A DNA stretch of 64,000 nucleotides from Prochlorococcus sp. AG-402-L23 (GCA_003216635.1 QCIO01000003.1:1-64000), one strand, 5' to 3'. Counted from the stretch's first letter, positions 32,650 through 43,544 are shown. Notes: generated by a model not told the origin, from the sequence alone. Translations and numbers: made by a program.

Positions 32650-33894
32650 TCAATTTATTTTGCTGAAAGCAAGGCAAACATTGTGACCACCAAAGCCGAA
32701 AGAATTAGAAAGAGCAACTCCTACTTGAGCTTCTCTTGCATTATTTGGTACATAATCAAGATCACATTCAGGATCTGGATTGACGTAGTTAATTGTAGGA
32801 GGGATAAAATTATGTGTCAAAGAAAGTATACAAGCTACAGCTTCTATTCCTCCTGAGCCTCCTAGGAGATGACCAGTCATCGACTTAGTAGAGCTTACAG
32901 GAATAAGGTAAGATCTGTCTCTAAAAATTGATTTAATTGCAGAAGTTTCATTTTTATCATTAGCTGATGTACTTGTTCCATGAGCATTAATGTAATCAAC
33001 TTTTTCAAGGCTAAGACAAGAGTCTTCAATTGCTAATTTGATTGCTTCGGCGCCTCCAACCCCTCCTGGAGATGGAGCAGTAATATGATGCGCATCACAT
33101 GTTGTTCCATATCCAACTATTTCTGCATAAATTCTCGCATTCCTTTTTTTTGCATTTTCTAAAGTTTCTAAAACCAGAATTCCAGATCCTTCTCCAATAA
33201 CAAATCCATCTCTTTCTGCATCAAAAGGTCTGCTAGCAGTTTGAGGGCTTTCATTTCTGGAAGAAAGAGCTTTGGCACTGGCAAAACCAGCTACTCCTAA
33301 AGGCGTAATACTTGCTTCTGCTCCACCACAGATCATTGCATCTGCTTTTCCAAGTTGGAGTAATCTAAAAGAATCGCCAATTGCATTTGAACCAGCAGCG
33401 CAAGCCGTGGAAACAGAGGAACTTGGCCCTTTTGCTCCCAAAGCGATTGCAGCTAATCCAGTGGCCATGTTTGGAATCATCATTGGGACTGTAAATGGAC
33501 TTACTCTTTTAGGCCCTTTATGACTCAATATTTGAGCTTGACTTTCCATAGTTAGTAAGCCTCCAACCCCAGAACCAATAATAACTCCAATTCTTGATGC
33601 ATTAGCTTCAGTAATTTCAAGTCCAGAATCATTAAAGGCTTGCTTTGCAGCAATAACTCCAAACTGGGAAAAACGATCCCATCTTTTGGATTCTTTAGCT
33701 TCAATAAAATTTTCAGATTGAAGATTTTTTACTTCTGCAGCAAATTTGCAGGGATGTTGTTCAGGATCAAAGAGAGTAATATCTGAGACCCCATTAGTAC
33801 CTGTTTGAAGACCGACTAAATATTCATCAATGTTATTACCAATTGGAGTTACTGCTCCGATACCAGTAATAACTACTCGATGGAAATTTGGCAT
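32650..33894 (-). CDS. fabF: Beta-ketoacyl-ACP synthase II
   Basis: FabF condenses acyl-ACP with malonyl-ACP in fatty-acid elongation. The catalytic set is visible: Cys165 in [13 protein letters not shown], His305 in [12 protein letters not shown] and His342 in GHLLGGSGG. The N-terminus [15 protein letters not shown] and the end [16 protein letters not shown] are typical. Length 414 is normal. It lies 6 bases after acpP and is probably co-transcribed. Confidence 0.98.
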   Translation of the reverse strand: MPNFHRVVITGIGAVTPIGNNIDEYLVGLQTGTNGVSDITLFDPEQHPCKFAAEVKNLQSENFIEAKESKRWDRFSQFGVIAAKQAFNDSGLEITEANASRIGVIIGSGVGGLLTMESQAQILSHKGPKRVSPFTVPMMIPNMATGLAAIALGAKGPSSSVSTACAAGSNAIGDSFRLLQLGKADAMICGGAEASITPLGVAGFASAKALSSRNESPQTASRPFDAERDGFVIGEGSGILVLETLENAKKRNARIYAEIVGYGTTCDAHHITAPSPGGVGGAEAIKLAIEDSCLSLEKVDYINAHGTSTSANDKNETSAIKSIFRDRSYLIPVSSTKSMTGHLLGGSGGIEAVACILSLTHNFIPPTINYVNPDPECDLDYVPNNAREAQVGVALSNSFGFGGHNVCLAFSKIN

Positions 33895-33900
33895 TCTTTA

Positions 33901-34140
33901 TTAACCTTTTTTTTCTTCGATGAATTTTACTGCATCGCCAACAGTTGCAATTCCTTCAGCTGCTTCATCAGGAATTTCAATATCAAATGCTTCTTCTAAT
34001 GCCATCACGAGTTCAACTGTATCTAGAGAATCGGCACCTAAATCATTTTGGAAATTAGAATCTGATTTTACTTCTTCTGCTTCAACGCTTAATTGTTCTG
34101 AAACAATAGAACAGACTTTTTCGAGGATTTCTTGTGACAT
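33901..34140 (-). CDS. acpP: Acyl carrier protein
   Basis: A 79-residue acidic helical protein with the phosphopantetheine site [18 protein letters not shown] (Ser38). It carries growing acyl chains for FabF and other enzymes. It lies 6 bases upstream of fabF on the same strand, an arrangement common in bacteria. It is divergent from psaC across 133 bases. Confidence 0.98.
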   Translation of the reverse strand: MSQEILEKVCSIVSEQLSVEAEEVKSDSNFQNDLGADSLDTVELVMALEEAFDIEIPDEAAEGIATVGDAVKFIEEKKG

Positions 34141-34249
34141 AGTTTATGGAAATTACTAATTATCTATATGATTTTATGCCCTAGAGTTAACAAGAGTGAA
34201 GCATATCTTAATTTTTTTAATTTCTTTGTAAGACAATAGTATTATATAA

Positions 34250-34519
<270 letters not shown>

Positions 34520-34599
34520 TTTTTATAGTGCAGTTTTAAGAGAGTCCATGTTTTAGTAAATACGCATTTTATTTCAATATAATTGAAAAAAAAATTCGT

Positions 34600-36495
34600 A
34601 TGTGTGGAATAGTTGCTGTAACTGGATATAAAAAAGCTTTACCATTATTAATTAATGGTTTAGAAAAACTTGAATACAGAGGTTATGATTCTGCTGGTGT
34701 TGCAATAATAAATTCTGAAACAAATTGTATTTCTTGTAATAAAGCAGAAGGAAAACTCAAGAATTTAATAAACAAACTCAATGATCATAATATTCCTGGA
34801 ACTGTTGGTATAGGTCACACCAGATGGGCAACTCATGGAAAGCCTGAGGTTAAAAATGCACATCCTCATACCGATAGTTCAGGAAACATAGCAGTTGTTC
34901 AAAATGGCATTATTGAAAATTTCCAAGATTTAAAAAATAAATTAGAGGAAGAGGGTATTATTTTTAACTCTGATACAGATACAGAAGTAATTCCCCATCT
35001 AATTCAAAGAGAATTAAATACATTAAATAAACTTAATCTTGAGAATAATGGTTCAACATTATTAGTAGCTGTGAGAAATGTAATATCTGATTTAGAAGGA
35101 TCTTATGCTTTAGCAGTTTTATGGTCTGGCGCTCCAACCTCTTTAGTAGTAGCAAGAAGACAAGCGCCCTTGATTATTGGTTTGGGTGAAGGAGAATTTA
35201 TTTGTGCTAGTGATACTCCAGCCATTGCAAATTTTACGAATATTATTTTACCTATGGAGGATGAAGAAATAGCTTTGTTGACTCCTCTTGGTATTGAAAT
35301 ATATGATTCAAGCAATGAGAGACAATATCGAAATCCAGTTTCTTTAAAAGTCTCAGAGCAAATAATGGATAAGATGAATTTCAAACACTACATGTTAAAA
35401 GAGATATATGATCAGCCACAGACTGCAAAAAACTGGTTGGAAAATTATCTAATTAAGAATTTAGATAATGGTCAATATCAAATCAACTATCCATTTGATA
35501 TAGAGTTTTTTGAATCAATAGAAAGAATTGAAATTATTGCTTGTGGTACAAGTAAACATGCTGCAATGGTGGGCAGCTTTTTATTAGAACAATTTTCAGG
35601 TATTCCTACAAATGTCTTTTATGCAAGCGAATTTCGATATTCACCACCTCCACTATTGCCAAATACATTAACTATTGGAGTCACTCAATCTGGAGAAACT
35701 GCTGATACAATCGCTGCTATCGATATGGAAATTAAAAGACGTTCTTCAATTGAAGATAAAAAATTTAAACCAAATCTTATTGCAATAACAAATAGAAAAG
35801 AGAGTTCCATAGGGAGGCAGGTCTCAAATATAATAGATATCTGTGCAGGAATAGAAGTTGGAGTTGCAGCAACAAAAACTTTTTTTGCTCAATTACTTTC
35901 TTTTTATGGATTAGCCATAAAATTTGCTCAAATTAAAGGTAATCAAAGTCCTGATGAAATAGGTAAATTAATAAACGAACTTATAAAACTTCCGCCATTA
36001 CTAGAAGATCTCTTAGAGAAACATAATAAATCTTCAGAAAAGCTAGCGCATGATTTTTTTAATGTTAAAGATGTTATTTTTTTAGGAAGAGGAATTAATT
36101 ATCCAATTGCTCTTGAAGGTGCGTTAAAACTTAAAGAAATTAGTTACATTCATGCAGCTGGATATCCTGCTGGTGAAATGAAACATGGTCCAATAGCTTT
36201 ATTAGATAAAAAAGTACCTGTAATTTCAATTGCCTCCCCTGGTGAAGTTTTTGATAAAGTTATCAGTAATGCTCAAGAAGCAAAAGCTAGAGATTCATAT
36301 TTGATTGGGATTGCTCCTGAATGTGATGGAACTGAAATCTTTGATTGTTTAATGAAAGTTCCTTCCTCTAATGAATTGATTTCACCTCTACTTAATATAT
36401 TGCCTTTACAATTATTGAGTTACCATATTGCAGCTCATAGGGGACTTGACGTTGATCAACCAAGAAATTTAGCAAAAAGTGTAACTGTGGAATGA
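34600..36495 (+). CDS. glmS: Glutamine-fructose-6-phosphate aminotransferase
   Basis: GlmS makes glucosamine-6-phosphate, the entry to amino-sugar and peptidoglycan synthesis. The glutaminase domain starts with catalytic Cys2 (MCGIVAVTGY), then GHTRWATHG and HNG-like VVQNGIIENF. The two SIS domains show ACGTSKHAAMVG, GVTQSGETADTIAA and GRGINYPIALEGALKLKEISYIHA. The C-terminus ends QPRNLAKSVTVE. Length 631 is normal. No glmS ribozyme is recognisable upstream, as expected outside Firmicutes. Confidence 0.98.
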   Translation: MCGIVAVTGYKKALPLLINGLEKLEYRGYDSAGVAIINSETNCISCNKAEGKLKNLINKLNDHNIPGTVGIGHTRWATHGKPEVKNAHPHTDSSGNIAVVQNGIIENFQDLKNKLEEEGIIFNSDTDTEVIPHLIQRELNTLNKLNLENNGSTLLVAVRNVISDLEGSYALAVLWSGAPTSLVVARRQAPLIIGLGEGEFICASDTPAIANFTNIILPMEDEEIALLTPLGIEIYDSSNERQYRNPVSLKVSEQIMDKMNFKHYMLKEIYDQPQTAKNWLENYLIKNLDNGQYQINYPFDIEFFESIERIEIIACGTSKHAAMVGSFLLEQFSGIPTNVFYASEFRYSPPPLLPNTLTIGVTQSGETADTIAAIDMEIKRRSSIEDKKFKPNLIAITNRKESSIGRQVSNIIDICAGIEVGVAATKTFFAQLLSFYGLAIKFAQIKGNQSPDEIGKLINELIKLPPLLEDLLEKHNKSSEKLAHDFFNVKDVIFLGRGINYPIALEGALKLKEISYIHAAGYPAGEMKHGPIALLDKKVPVISIASPGEVFDKVISNAQEAKARDSYLIGIAPECDGTEIFDCLMKVPSSNELISPLLNILPLQLLSYHIAAHRGLDVDQPRNLAKSVTVE

Positions 36496-36525
36496 TGAGT
36501 TCTTACAAATTTTAATTTTTTTAAG

Positions 36526-37065
36526 TTATAGCTCTAACAGTCCATTTGGAGGATTGATGATGAGGAAATTATTTTTTATATCTACTAATGGGACTATTTC
36601 TTTAACAAATGGTATAAGAACTTTTTTTTGATTTTTAAATAGTTCAATAACAAGTAAATTATTTTTCTCATTTTCTAAATTGATGACTTTCCCAATTGTT
36701 TTTAATTCAGCATTTTCTAAAGTCTTGACCTTGAGATTAATAAGTTCTAACAAGTGGAATTCTTCTTTTTTTAATTTGGGTAGTGTTTTGGTTTTTACAA
36801 GAATTTTAAACTTTTTCAGTTGCTCTGCATGATTTCTTGTATTTATTCCTTGGAGCTTAACTATGAAGGTTTCTTTACCAGGCTGTTTGAAACCAGATAT
36901 AAGTTCTATTTTTGAAGGAGGTTCATTTTCTTTTTGCAACCATCTCGTTCCAGGTTTTAAAAATCTTTCTTCAAAATCACTTAAAGATTTAACCTTTAAC
37001 TGTCCATTAATTCCATGACATGATGTTATCAGACCAACAGTCAACCATTCATTTTTATTTATCAT
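36526..37065 (-). CDS. rimM: 16S rRNA processing protein RimM
   Basis: RimM helps mature the 30S head. The 179-residue protein has the N-terminal barrel [25 protein letters not shown] and R-W-L...E..., the C-terminal PRC-barrel-like half [26 protein letters not shown], and the end [28 protein letters not shown]. The sequence is AT-biased and lysine-rich. It converges with glmS and is divergent from ndhS with a 24-base gap. Confidence 0.93.
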   Translation of the reverse strand: MINKNEWLTVGLITSCHGINGQLKVKSLSDFEERFLKPGTRWLQKENEPPSKIELISGFKQPGKETFIVKLQGINTRNHAEQLKKFKILVKTKTLPKLKKEEFHLLELINLKVKTLENAELKTIGKVINLENEKNNLLVIELFKNQKKVLIPFVKEIVPLVDIKNNFLIINPPNGLLEL

Positions 37066-37089
37066 ATATTGTATTAGAAAGAATGTTTT

Positions 37090-37275
37090 ATGGAATTACC
37101 TACTAAACCCATACTCCCTGGTTCTTTTGTTGTTGTAAAAGACACTAACTCTATTTATAGAGGATATAAAGGATTTGTACAAAGAGTTACAAAAAAAAGA
37201 GCAGCAGTTCTGTTTGAAGGGGGTAATTGGGATAAACTCATAAATTTTCAGCTAACGAGTTTAGAAATAGTTTAA
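37090..37275 (+). CDS. ndhS: NAD(P)H dehydrogenase-like complex subunit NdhS
   Basis: A 61-residue SH3-like protein. [22 protein letters not shown] followed by FQLTSLEIV matches the NdhS (CRR31-like) family of cyanobacteria and chloroplasts, where the subunit forms part of the ferredoxin-binding site of the photosynthetic NDH-1 complex for cyclic electron flow. The identification rests on the conserved [10 protein letters not shown] stretch. It sits between rimM and rnc, only 3 bases from the convergent rnc stop. Confidence 0.85.
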   Translation: MELPTKPILPGSFVVVKDTNSIYRGYKGFVQRVTKKRAAVLFEGGNWDKLINFQLTSLEIV

Positions 37276-37278
37276 AAA

Positions 37279-38028
37279 TTAGATTTTACCTATAGTTATA
37301 AATTTTTCTATCAAAACTCTAGCTGCATTTGTTTCTGCTTGTTTATGGGACTTGCCGAATGCAGTTGATTCTTTTAATCCTTCGATAAATATTTCGCAAG
37401 AAAATCTTTTAGGGTCTCCATTTTTCTTTGAGATTTCATTTATTTTATAGACTGGCAAATTAAAACCTTTACTTTGACACCACTCTTGCAATACTGTCTT
37501 AGATTTGAATTTATATGGAGCTTTTAAAAATTGTTCTGAATCTTCCTCCCAAATATCATCTAACCAAAGATTGACTTCCTTAATTGAATTAAAGCACTTG
37601 TAAATAGAACCGATTAAAGCTTCTGTAGCCTCACCAATAATAGTATTTTTTGAGTTTTCATCACCAAGAGCTTTAGGTCCTTTAATTATTAATTTCTCTA
37701 TATCAATTCTTGTCCCTAATTTGGTTAACCATTCATCACTTACAATTTGTGCTCTAAGCTCTGATCTTTCTCCTACACTCATTTGAGGATATTTTTTTTC
37801 AATAAAATTAGAAGCAGCTAATCTGAGTACGGCATCTCCGAAAAATTCTAGTTTTTCATAATTTATTATTTTGTCCTCTGAGGAATGGATAAATGCTTGA
37901 TTAAAATCTTGAATAACTGAAATATTTTGAGTTCTAATTATTTCAGAAAATCTTTTTGATTTAATATTTAAAGACTTTAAAAAGGTAGTTATTTGATTAA
38001 TTCTCTTTGCATTATTTATATTTGTCAT
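37279..38028 (-). CDS. rnc: Ribonuclease III
   Basis: RNase III cuts double-stranded RNA, including rRNA precursors. The nuclease signature is NYEKLEFFGDAVLRLAAS (about residues 56-73), with further acidic residues in GEATEALIGSIY. A dsRNA-binding domain follows (SKTVLQEWCQSKGFNLPVYKI, FGKSHKQAETNAARVLIEKF). Length 249 is normal. Its start lies 25 bases after the 3' end of rnpB on the same strand. Confidence 0.96.
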   Translation of the reverse strand: MTNINNAKRINQITTFLKSLNIKSKRFSEIIRTQNISVIQDFNQAFIHSSEDKIINYEKLEFFGDAVLRLAASNFIEKKYPQMSVGERSELRAQIVSDEWLTKLGTRIDIEKLIIKGPKALGDENSKNTIIGEATEALIGSIYKCFNSIKEVNLWLDDIWEEDSEQFLKAPYKFKSKTVLQEWCQSKGFNLPVYKINEISKKNGDPKRFSCEIFIEGLKESTAFGKSHKQAETNAARVLIEKFITIGKI

Positions 38029-38052
38029 CTGATTTGAATAATCACAACAATT

Positions 38053-38431
38053 AGAAAGCAGGTCATAAGCCGGGTTCTGTTCATCTTAATTAAGATGGGC
38101 AATCATCTATCTAGGACTGGAATTACTTCACAGTCTCAAGCGGCGCTTAAAAGTAGATTGTGTAATGGTCATAAATCTACTAAGCCTTGCTCCCAGCCGG
38201 GGTTTACCTAGCCAACACTTCTCAATGTTGCTGGTGTGCTCTTACCACACCCTTGCACCCTTGCCATACATAATGTATTAGGCGGTATGTTTCTGTGGCA
38301 CTATCCTCACGGTTGCCCGCACTGGGAATTACCCAGCAAGCCTGACCATTTGGGAGCCCGGACTTTCCTCAAGAATGTTTTATTTTGGAAACAAAACAAA
38401 ACTTTCTTGCGATTGCCTCTCCTGCTCTCAT
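38053..38431 (-). ncRNA. rnpB: RNase P RNA
   Basis: The minus strand has the universally conserved 5' core GAGGAAAGTCCGGGCTCCC and the 3' core ending GAACAGAACCCGGCTTATGACC. The ends pair as P1: GAGAGCAGG with CCTGCTTTC, one G-U. The total length of about 380 bases is normal for bacterial type A RNA. It is the catalytic RNA that trims 5' leaders from tRNA precursors. It is divergent from the tRNA-Arg gene by about 36 bases and lies directly upstream of rnc. Confidence 0.96.
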
Positions 38432-38467
38432 TTAGCATAATGCTTAATAGTCCAAAAATCATCTCTT

Positions 38468-38541
<74 letters not shown>

Positions 38542-38619
38542 TAAAAGTAAAAAACTATATGTAGTATGTGTGCAAATTTGCTACTCTCTAGCTAGCGTAT
38601 AGTTAGTAATAAATCTTTT

Positions 38620-38952
38620 ATGGCTAAGTTGCATGATATGCGTTTAAAGCTCTTAATTCAACAAGAGCATGAACGCATCTCTAAATCCCAACCTAATGAT
38701 TTAGATCTTTCAATAGTTCAAGCAAGATGCCTGTGCTGGCTTGCTCTATTGGCGGAAGCTCATGAAGATCAAGCGAATGATGCTGAAAAAAGAGGCGATG
38801 CCGAGCAAGCCATGGGATGGTTTGCTGATTCTATGAGACTAAGAGATGTTATTAACTTGGTTACTAGTATTGAGATACCTTTGCCAGATAGTCCAGATTC
38901 ACTCGATGAAAATGACGAATTATTGGATGGCCCTTCAATTTTGCCCAAATAG
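38620..38952 (+). CDS. Conserved hypothetical protein
   Basis: A 110-residue, largely helical, acidic protein (DLSIVQARCLCWLALLAEAHEDQANDAEKRG) with a proline/serine/aspartate-rich tail. It is downstream of tRNA-Arg and 32 bases before another conserved small gene, probably one unit. There are no membrane helices or known motifs. I do not recognise a function. Confidence 0.65.
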   Translation: MAKLHDMRLKLLIQQEHERISKSQPNDLDLSIVQARCLCWLALLAEAHEDQANDAEKRGDAEQAMGWFADSMRLRDVINLVTSIEIPLPDSPDSLDENDELLDGPSILPK

Positions 38953-38984
38953 TGAGATGATATATAAAGAATTATTTTTTTCTT

Positions 38985-39440
38985 TTGGCTGAAGAACCAT
39001 GTCAATGCTCTGATTGTCAGAGATTTTATAAAGAGCATGATCGTCTGATTAGAGAATTTCCTACTTTTAAGCAGCAACAAGAATTGAATTGGGCATCTAT
39101 TCAATCGTTCAGAACTCTTTGTACGAAGATTACTGATGAGTTGCAAAGAGAATTATCTGAAAGGGAATCAAATGAAGAAATCCGTCTAGAAGAAAAACAT
39201 ATTTCTGATACAGAAATTACTGAAGCTTTAGATGAACTGGAAAGTGTTAATGCCTATTTATATTCAATTGAAGCATTAATGGAAAGAATATTTGATACAA
39301 AAATTTCAAATAATATTGAATCAAAATTTAAAGAAATTGCCAATGAATTAGCACCAGACCCATTAAATATGGATCGATTAATTTTGAATCGATTATTTCA
39401 TCAAACCCCAGATTCACCAGATAAGAAAAATATTAATTAG
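38985..39440 (+). CDS. Conserved hypothetical protein with N-terminal cysteines
   Basis: A 151-residue protein. The start is TTG at 38985. The N-terminus has CQCSDCQRFYKEHD, three cysteines that could bind a metal, followed by an acidic helical or coiled-coil region (TKITDELQRELSERESNEEIRLEEKHI). It overlaps the convergent glgP end by 8 bases. Function unknown. Confidence 0.65.
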   Translation: MAEEPCQCSDCQRFYKEHDRLIREFPTFKQQQELNWASIQSFRTLCTKITDELQRELSERESNEEIRLEEKHISDTEITEALDELESVNAYLYSIEALMERIFDTKISNNIESKFKEIANELAPDPLNMDRLILNRLFHQTPDSPDKKNIN

Positions 39441-41997
39441 TTAATTCTTCGACGTCACAAGTAATTTCAACTGTCATTGGAGAGACTTTCCAAATAGATT
39501 TACAGTATTCTCTAATAGATCTATCTGAAGAAAAATATCCTGATCTAGCAGTATTTAATAATGCCATTTTATTCCAAGACTTTTTATTATTCCAGCATTC
39601 ACTAACCACATCCTGTTTATTTAAGTAGTCTTCAAAGTCAGCCATAACAAAAAATGGATCATGTCCAGTCAAGCTATTTAATAAAGGTTTAAATAGTTCT
39701 TTATCCCCATTGCTAAAGTGGCCAATTTCAATTAAGCGTATAACCTCTTTAAGCTCTGGACATTGATCAATAAAAGTTTTGGGAGAGTAATTATTATGTT
39801 TTAAATCCATAATTTCAGTTTCAGTTTTACCAAAAAGAAAGAAATTTTCTTTTTTAACAAGATCTCTTAATTCCACATTAGCTCCATCTAAGGTACCAAT
39901 TGTTAAAGCTCCATTCATGGCAAACTTCATATTTCCAGTCCCAGATGCTTCTTTTCCAGCAGTTGAAATTTGTTCTGAAAGATCCGTTGCGGGATAAACT
40001 ATTTCACCAAGTTTAACGTTATAGTCTGGTAGAAAAACAACTCTTAATAAACCATCCATATCTGGATCAGAATTAACTACATCAGCAATGCCATTAATAA
40101 ATCTAATTATCAGCTTTGCCATAAAGTACCCTGGTGCAGCCTTACCTCCAAAAATTATTGTTCTTGGGACTTCGTAATTGTTTGTACCATTTTTGATCCT
40201 TAAATATTGAGCAATAATTTGGAGGGCGTTTAAATGTTGCCTTTTATATTGATGAATTCTTTTTACTTGAACATCAAATAAACTTGATGGATCTACAAGT
40301 ATTCCAGTTTTTGTATGGATAAAACTAGCTAATTTTCTTTTCCCATTTAGTTTACTTTCCTCAAATTTTTGTAAAAAATTGTTGTCATCTTTTTTTTCTT
40401 CTAACTTCTTAAGAAGTTCCATGTTTGTTATCCAATTTGGACCAACTTCTTCTTCTAGAAGGTTAGATAATGATGGATTAGATAGGGCAACCCATCTTCT
40501 AGGTGTAACCCCATTCGTTACATTTGTAAATTTTTCAGGCCATAGATCTGCGAATTCAGGAAGAAGCTGCCTTTTTATTAGATCTGAGTGAAGAGCTGCA
40601 ACACCATTGATGTGATGTGCTCCAATTGTAGCCAAATGAGCCATACGAACTGATTTTGAACCTTCTTCATCAATTATTGAGAGTTTTTGAAGGATTTTGT
40701 CATCACCTGGATAACGAAGTCTTAATTGTTGTAGAAATCTCCAATTAATTTCATAAATAATTTCTAGATGACGAGGAAGGAGATCATTAAATAAGCTTAA
40801 ATCCCATTTCTCTAAGGCTTCTGGAAGTAGTGTGTGGTTGGTATAAGCAACTGAGGAGGTTGTTATATTCCAAGCTTCATCCCAACCTATTTGATATTGG
40901 TCAATAAGAAGTCTCATTAATTCTGCGACTGCAATAGCAGGATGTGTATCGTTTAATTGGACTGTCCAATGCTTAGGGAATTCTGTTATTGATATTGACC
41001 TTTTTTCAAGGCTTCTCAACATATCTTGAAGAGAACAACTTACAAAAAAGTGTTGTTGTTTGAGTCTTAATCTTCTACCTTCGTCAGTTCCATCATTTGG
41101 ATATAGAACTTTTGAAAGAGTTTCAGATGCAACTTTTTCTTCTACTGCACCATAATAATCACCAATATTGAATGCATAAAAATCAAAACTTTCTGTTGCA
41201 TCAGCTCTCCATAATCTTAATCTGTCACATGTATTTACTCTGTATCCTAATACTGGGACATCATGAGGTACTCCAATTGCATGTTCTGAAGGAATCCATC
41301 TTGATCTGTAGTTCCCTTTATCATCTCTATAACTTTCTGTTCTGCCTCCAAAACCAACAAAACATGACTCATCCGGTTGTGGAAGTTCCCATGGCCACCC
41401 ACCCTTTAACCATTTGTCAGTTACTTCAACTTGCCAACCATCCCTAATTAACTGATTGAATATGCCAAATTCATATCTAATACCATAACCAACTGCTGGA
41501 ACTTGTAGAGATGCTAATGATTCCATATAACAAGCTGCAAGTCTGCCAAGTCCACCATTACCTAATCCAGGCTCTTCTTCAACTTCAAGAATTGTTGACA
41601 ATGATTCAATGCCAAATCTTTTTAAAGCATCTTCTGCCTCTTGAGTTATCCCAAGATTGAGAAGATTATTACTTAATTGAGGACCTATTAAAAATTCTGC
41701 TGATAGGTAAGCAACTGTTTTTTGTGGTTTTTTTCTTATAACTTCTTGGCTGGCTAAATATCTTGTCATGAGCCTATCTTTCACTGCGTAACTTAAAGCC
41801 ATATACAAGTCGTGGGGACTGGCAGAAGTAGCTAACTTTCCAAGAGTATAAAAAAGATGGGCTGTCATTCCTTGGAAAACAGCATCAGAATCCATGCCAG
41901 CTTTCTCAGGATCTAGATAGCAGCCCGGGGTAGGCAAACGTAGATCGAAGGGTTCGTTGGTATTCATTGGATTAGCCATATAACAGACAATAGCCAT
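39433..41997 (-). CDS. glgP: Glycogen phosphorylase
   Basis: It releases glucose-1-phosphate from glycogen, using pyridoxal phosphate. Landmarks: AYLSAEFLIGPQLSNNLLNLG, EPGLGNGGLGRLAACYMESLA, NDTHPAIAVAELMRLL, the PLP region EASGTGNMKFAMNGALTIGTLDGANVEL, and VFLPDYNVKLGE. The 854 residues match bacterial enzymes. A second possible start is ATG at 41977-41979 (MANPMN), 6 codons later. The tail overlaps the preceding convergent gene by 8 bases. It supports night-time use of glycogen in a phototroph. Confidence 0.97.
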   Translation of the reverse strand: MAIVCYMANPMNTNEPFDLRLPTPGCYLDPEKAGMDSDAVFQGMTAHLFYTLGKLATSASPHDLYMALSYAVKDRLMTRYLASQEVIRKKPQKTVAYLSAEFLIGPQLSNNLLNLGITQEAEDALKRFGIESLSTILEVEEEPGLGNGGLGRLAACYMESLASLQVPAVGYGIRYEFGIFNQLIRDGWQVEVTDKWLKGGWPWELPQPDESCFVGFGGRTESYRDDKGNYRSRWIPSEHAIGVPHDVPVLGYRVNTCDRLRLWRADATESFDFYAFNIGDYYGAVEEKVASETLSKVLYPNDGTDEGRRLRLKQQHFFVSCSLQDMLRSLEKRSISITEFPKHWTVQLNDTHPAIAVAELMRLLIDQYQIGWDEAWNITTSSVAYTNHTLLPEALEKWDLSLFNDLLPRHLEIIYEINWRFLQQLRLRYPGDDKILQKLSIIDEEGSKSVRMAHLATIGAHHINGVAALHSDLIKRQLLPEFADLWPEKFTNVTNGVTPRRWVALSNPSLSNLLEEEVGPNWITNMELLKKLEEKKDDNNFLQKFEESKLNGKRKLASFIHTKTGILVDPSSLFDVQVKRIHQYKRQHLNALQIIAQYLRIKNGTNNYEVPRTIIFGGKAAPGYFMAKLIIRFINGIADVVNSDPDMDGLLRVVFLPDYNVKLGEIVYPATDLSEQISTAGKEASGTGNMKFAMNGALTIGTLDGANVELRDLVKKENFFLFGKTETEIMDLKHNNYSPKTFIDQCPELKEVIRLIEIGHFSNGDKELFKPLLNSLTGHDPFFVMADFEDYLNKQDVVSECWNNKKSWNKMALLNTARSGYFSSDRSIREYCKSIWKVSPMTVEITCDVEELTN

Positions 41998-42133
41998 TTT
42001 TATGAAAATTTCTTTGTTGTAACTTCAGATCCACACTTGTTGAGTATTTTTGCTTTTTTCTTACATATTTCTTAAAGTGGGCCCTCCATAAACTATCTTC
42101 CAATTAGGTAGTTTATTTTTTCTCTAATTTTAA

Positions 42134-43501
42134 ATGTATTCCTTAGTTGCTGAATTAAGTGCACATGATTTAGAAGTTGCTGAAACTTTGATAGGAGTTA
42201 TAAGGTTTCTATTGATATTTTTAGCTGCAAGAGCATTAGCAGAAGTCTTGGTAAGACTAAGTTTGCCAACGATAGTAGGAGAGCTTCTTGCAGGGGTTGT
42301 AATAGGTGCATCAGGATTTCATTTGTTGATACCCCCCTCAGCTGGAACCGAATTAAATGAAGGACTTGTGAATGTTATTAGCTCATTAGCGTCGATCCCC
42401 CCAGAAGCTGTACCTGATGTTTATTTCGAAAGTTTTCCATCCCTCCAAGCAGTAGCAACTCTCGGGTTATATGCTCTTTTATTTTTAACAGGATTAGAAA
42501 GTGAGTTAGAGGAATTAGTTGCTGTCGGAGCTCAGGCTTTCACTGTTGCTATGGCTGGTGTAATTTTACCGTTTGCCTTTGGAACTCTTGGACTAATGTT
42601 TATTTTCCAAGTAGATCTTATTCCAGCAGTTTTTGCAGGAGCATCTATGACAGCAACAAGTATAGGAATTACTGCCAGTGTGTTTGGTGAGTTGGGATAT
42701 TTAAAAACTAGAGAAGGACAGATTGTTATTGGAGCGGCTGTTTTAGATGATATTTTGGGTATTGTTATTCTTGCAGTTGTAGTAGCCCTTGCTGCCGGAG
42801 GTTCTTTAGAAATTGCTCCTATCGTTAAATTAGTTGCAGCAGCTGTAGTATTTGTTATTGCTGCTATAGCATTAAGTAGAACAGCAGCTCCAGGTTTTGA
42901 TTGGTTATTAGATAGATTAAAGGCACCTGGAGCAGTAGTGGTAGCTTCTTTTGTGATACTTGTTTTGTGTTGTTTTGTCGCAACAGCCATTGGATTGGAA
43001 GCAGCTTTAGGTGCTTTTGCAGCTGGATTAATTCTTAGTAGTTCTAAAAATAATCACGCAATTCAACAATCGGTTTTACCTTTAGTATCCTTATTCGCAA
43101 CTATTTTTTTCGTATTAGTAGGAGCTGGAATGGATCTATCAGTTATAAATCCACTTGATCCAACAAGTAGGTCAGCACTTGTAGTTGCAGGATTTTTATT
43201 AGTTGTAGCAATTATTGGTAAAATTGCAGCTGGATGGGTATTCTCAAGTGATAAACCTACAAATAGATTAGTTGTAGGTCTAGGTATGATGCCTAGAGGA
43301 GAGGTTGGTTTAATTTTTCTTGGACTAGGAACAAGTGCTAAATTGTTAACTCCTTCTCTTGAAGCAGCTATTTTATTAATGGTTATTGGAACTACATTTC
43401 TTGCACCTGTTCTCTTAAGAATTGTTCTGAAAGATAAACCTCCAAATGATGGCAATAAAATTTCAGATGATGTTGCAGCTGATCCTGTTGGTCTTCTTTA
43501 A
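42134..43501 (+). CDS. CPA2-family Na+/H+ antiporter
   Basis: A 455-residue membrane protein with about 12 helices of the NapA/CPA2 type. The N-terminal half has LSLPTIVGELLAGVVIGASG. The ion-binding pair is in AAVLDDILGIVILAVV (two adjacent aspartates, typical of electrogenic exchangers), and the later repeat is MPRGEVGLIFLGLG. It probably exchanges sodium or potassium for protons. Cyanobacterial relatives are involved in salt and pH homeostasis. The DNA is less AT-rich than its surroundings, as expected for a hydrophobic, alanine-rich protein. Confidence 0.92.
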   Translation: MYSLVAELSAHDLEVAETLIGVIRFLLIFLAARALAEVLVRLSLPTIVGELLAGVVIGASGFHLLIPPSAGTELNEGLVNVISSLASIPPEAVPDVYFESFPSLQAVATLGLYALLFLTGLESELEELVAVGAQAFTVAMAGVILPFAFGTLGLMFIFQVDLIPAVFAGASMTATSIGITASVFGELGYLKTREGQIVIGAAVLDDILGIVILAVVVALAAGGSLEIAPIVKLVAAAVVFVIAAIALSRTAAPGFDWLLDRLKAPGAVVVASFVILVLCCFVATAIGLEAALGAFAAGLILSSSKNNHAIQQSVLPLVSLFATIFFVLVGAGMDLSVINPLDPTSRSALVVAGFLLVVAIIGKIAAGWVFSSDKPTNRLVVGLGMMPRGEVGLIFLGLGTSAKLLTPSLEAAILLMVIGTTFLAPVLLRIVLKDKPPNDGNKISDDVAADPVGLL

Positions 43502-43544
43502 GAAATAAGTTTATTAGAATCAACCAAAATAGAATTTTCAATAA

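Noticed and set aside
42050..42075. HLR1 (RpaB) site between glgP and the antiporter
   Set aside because: CTTACATATTTCTTAAA has only one good half-site; the second does not match TTACA.
42532..43455. Long minus-strand open frames inside the antiporter gene
   Set aside because: They follow from the alanine/valine-rich coding sequence on the other strand and have no recognisable domain.
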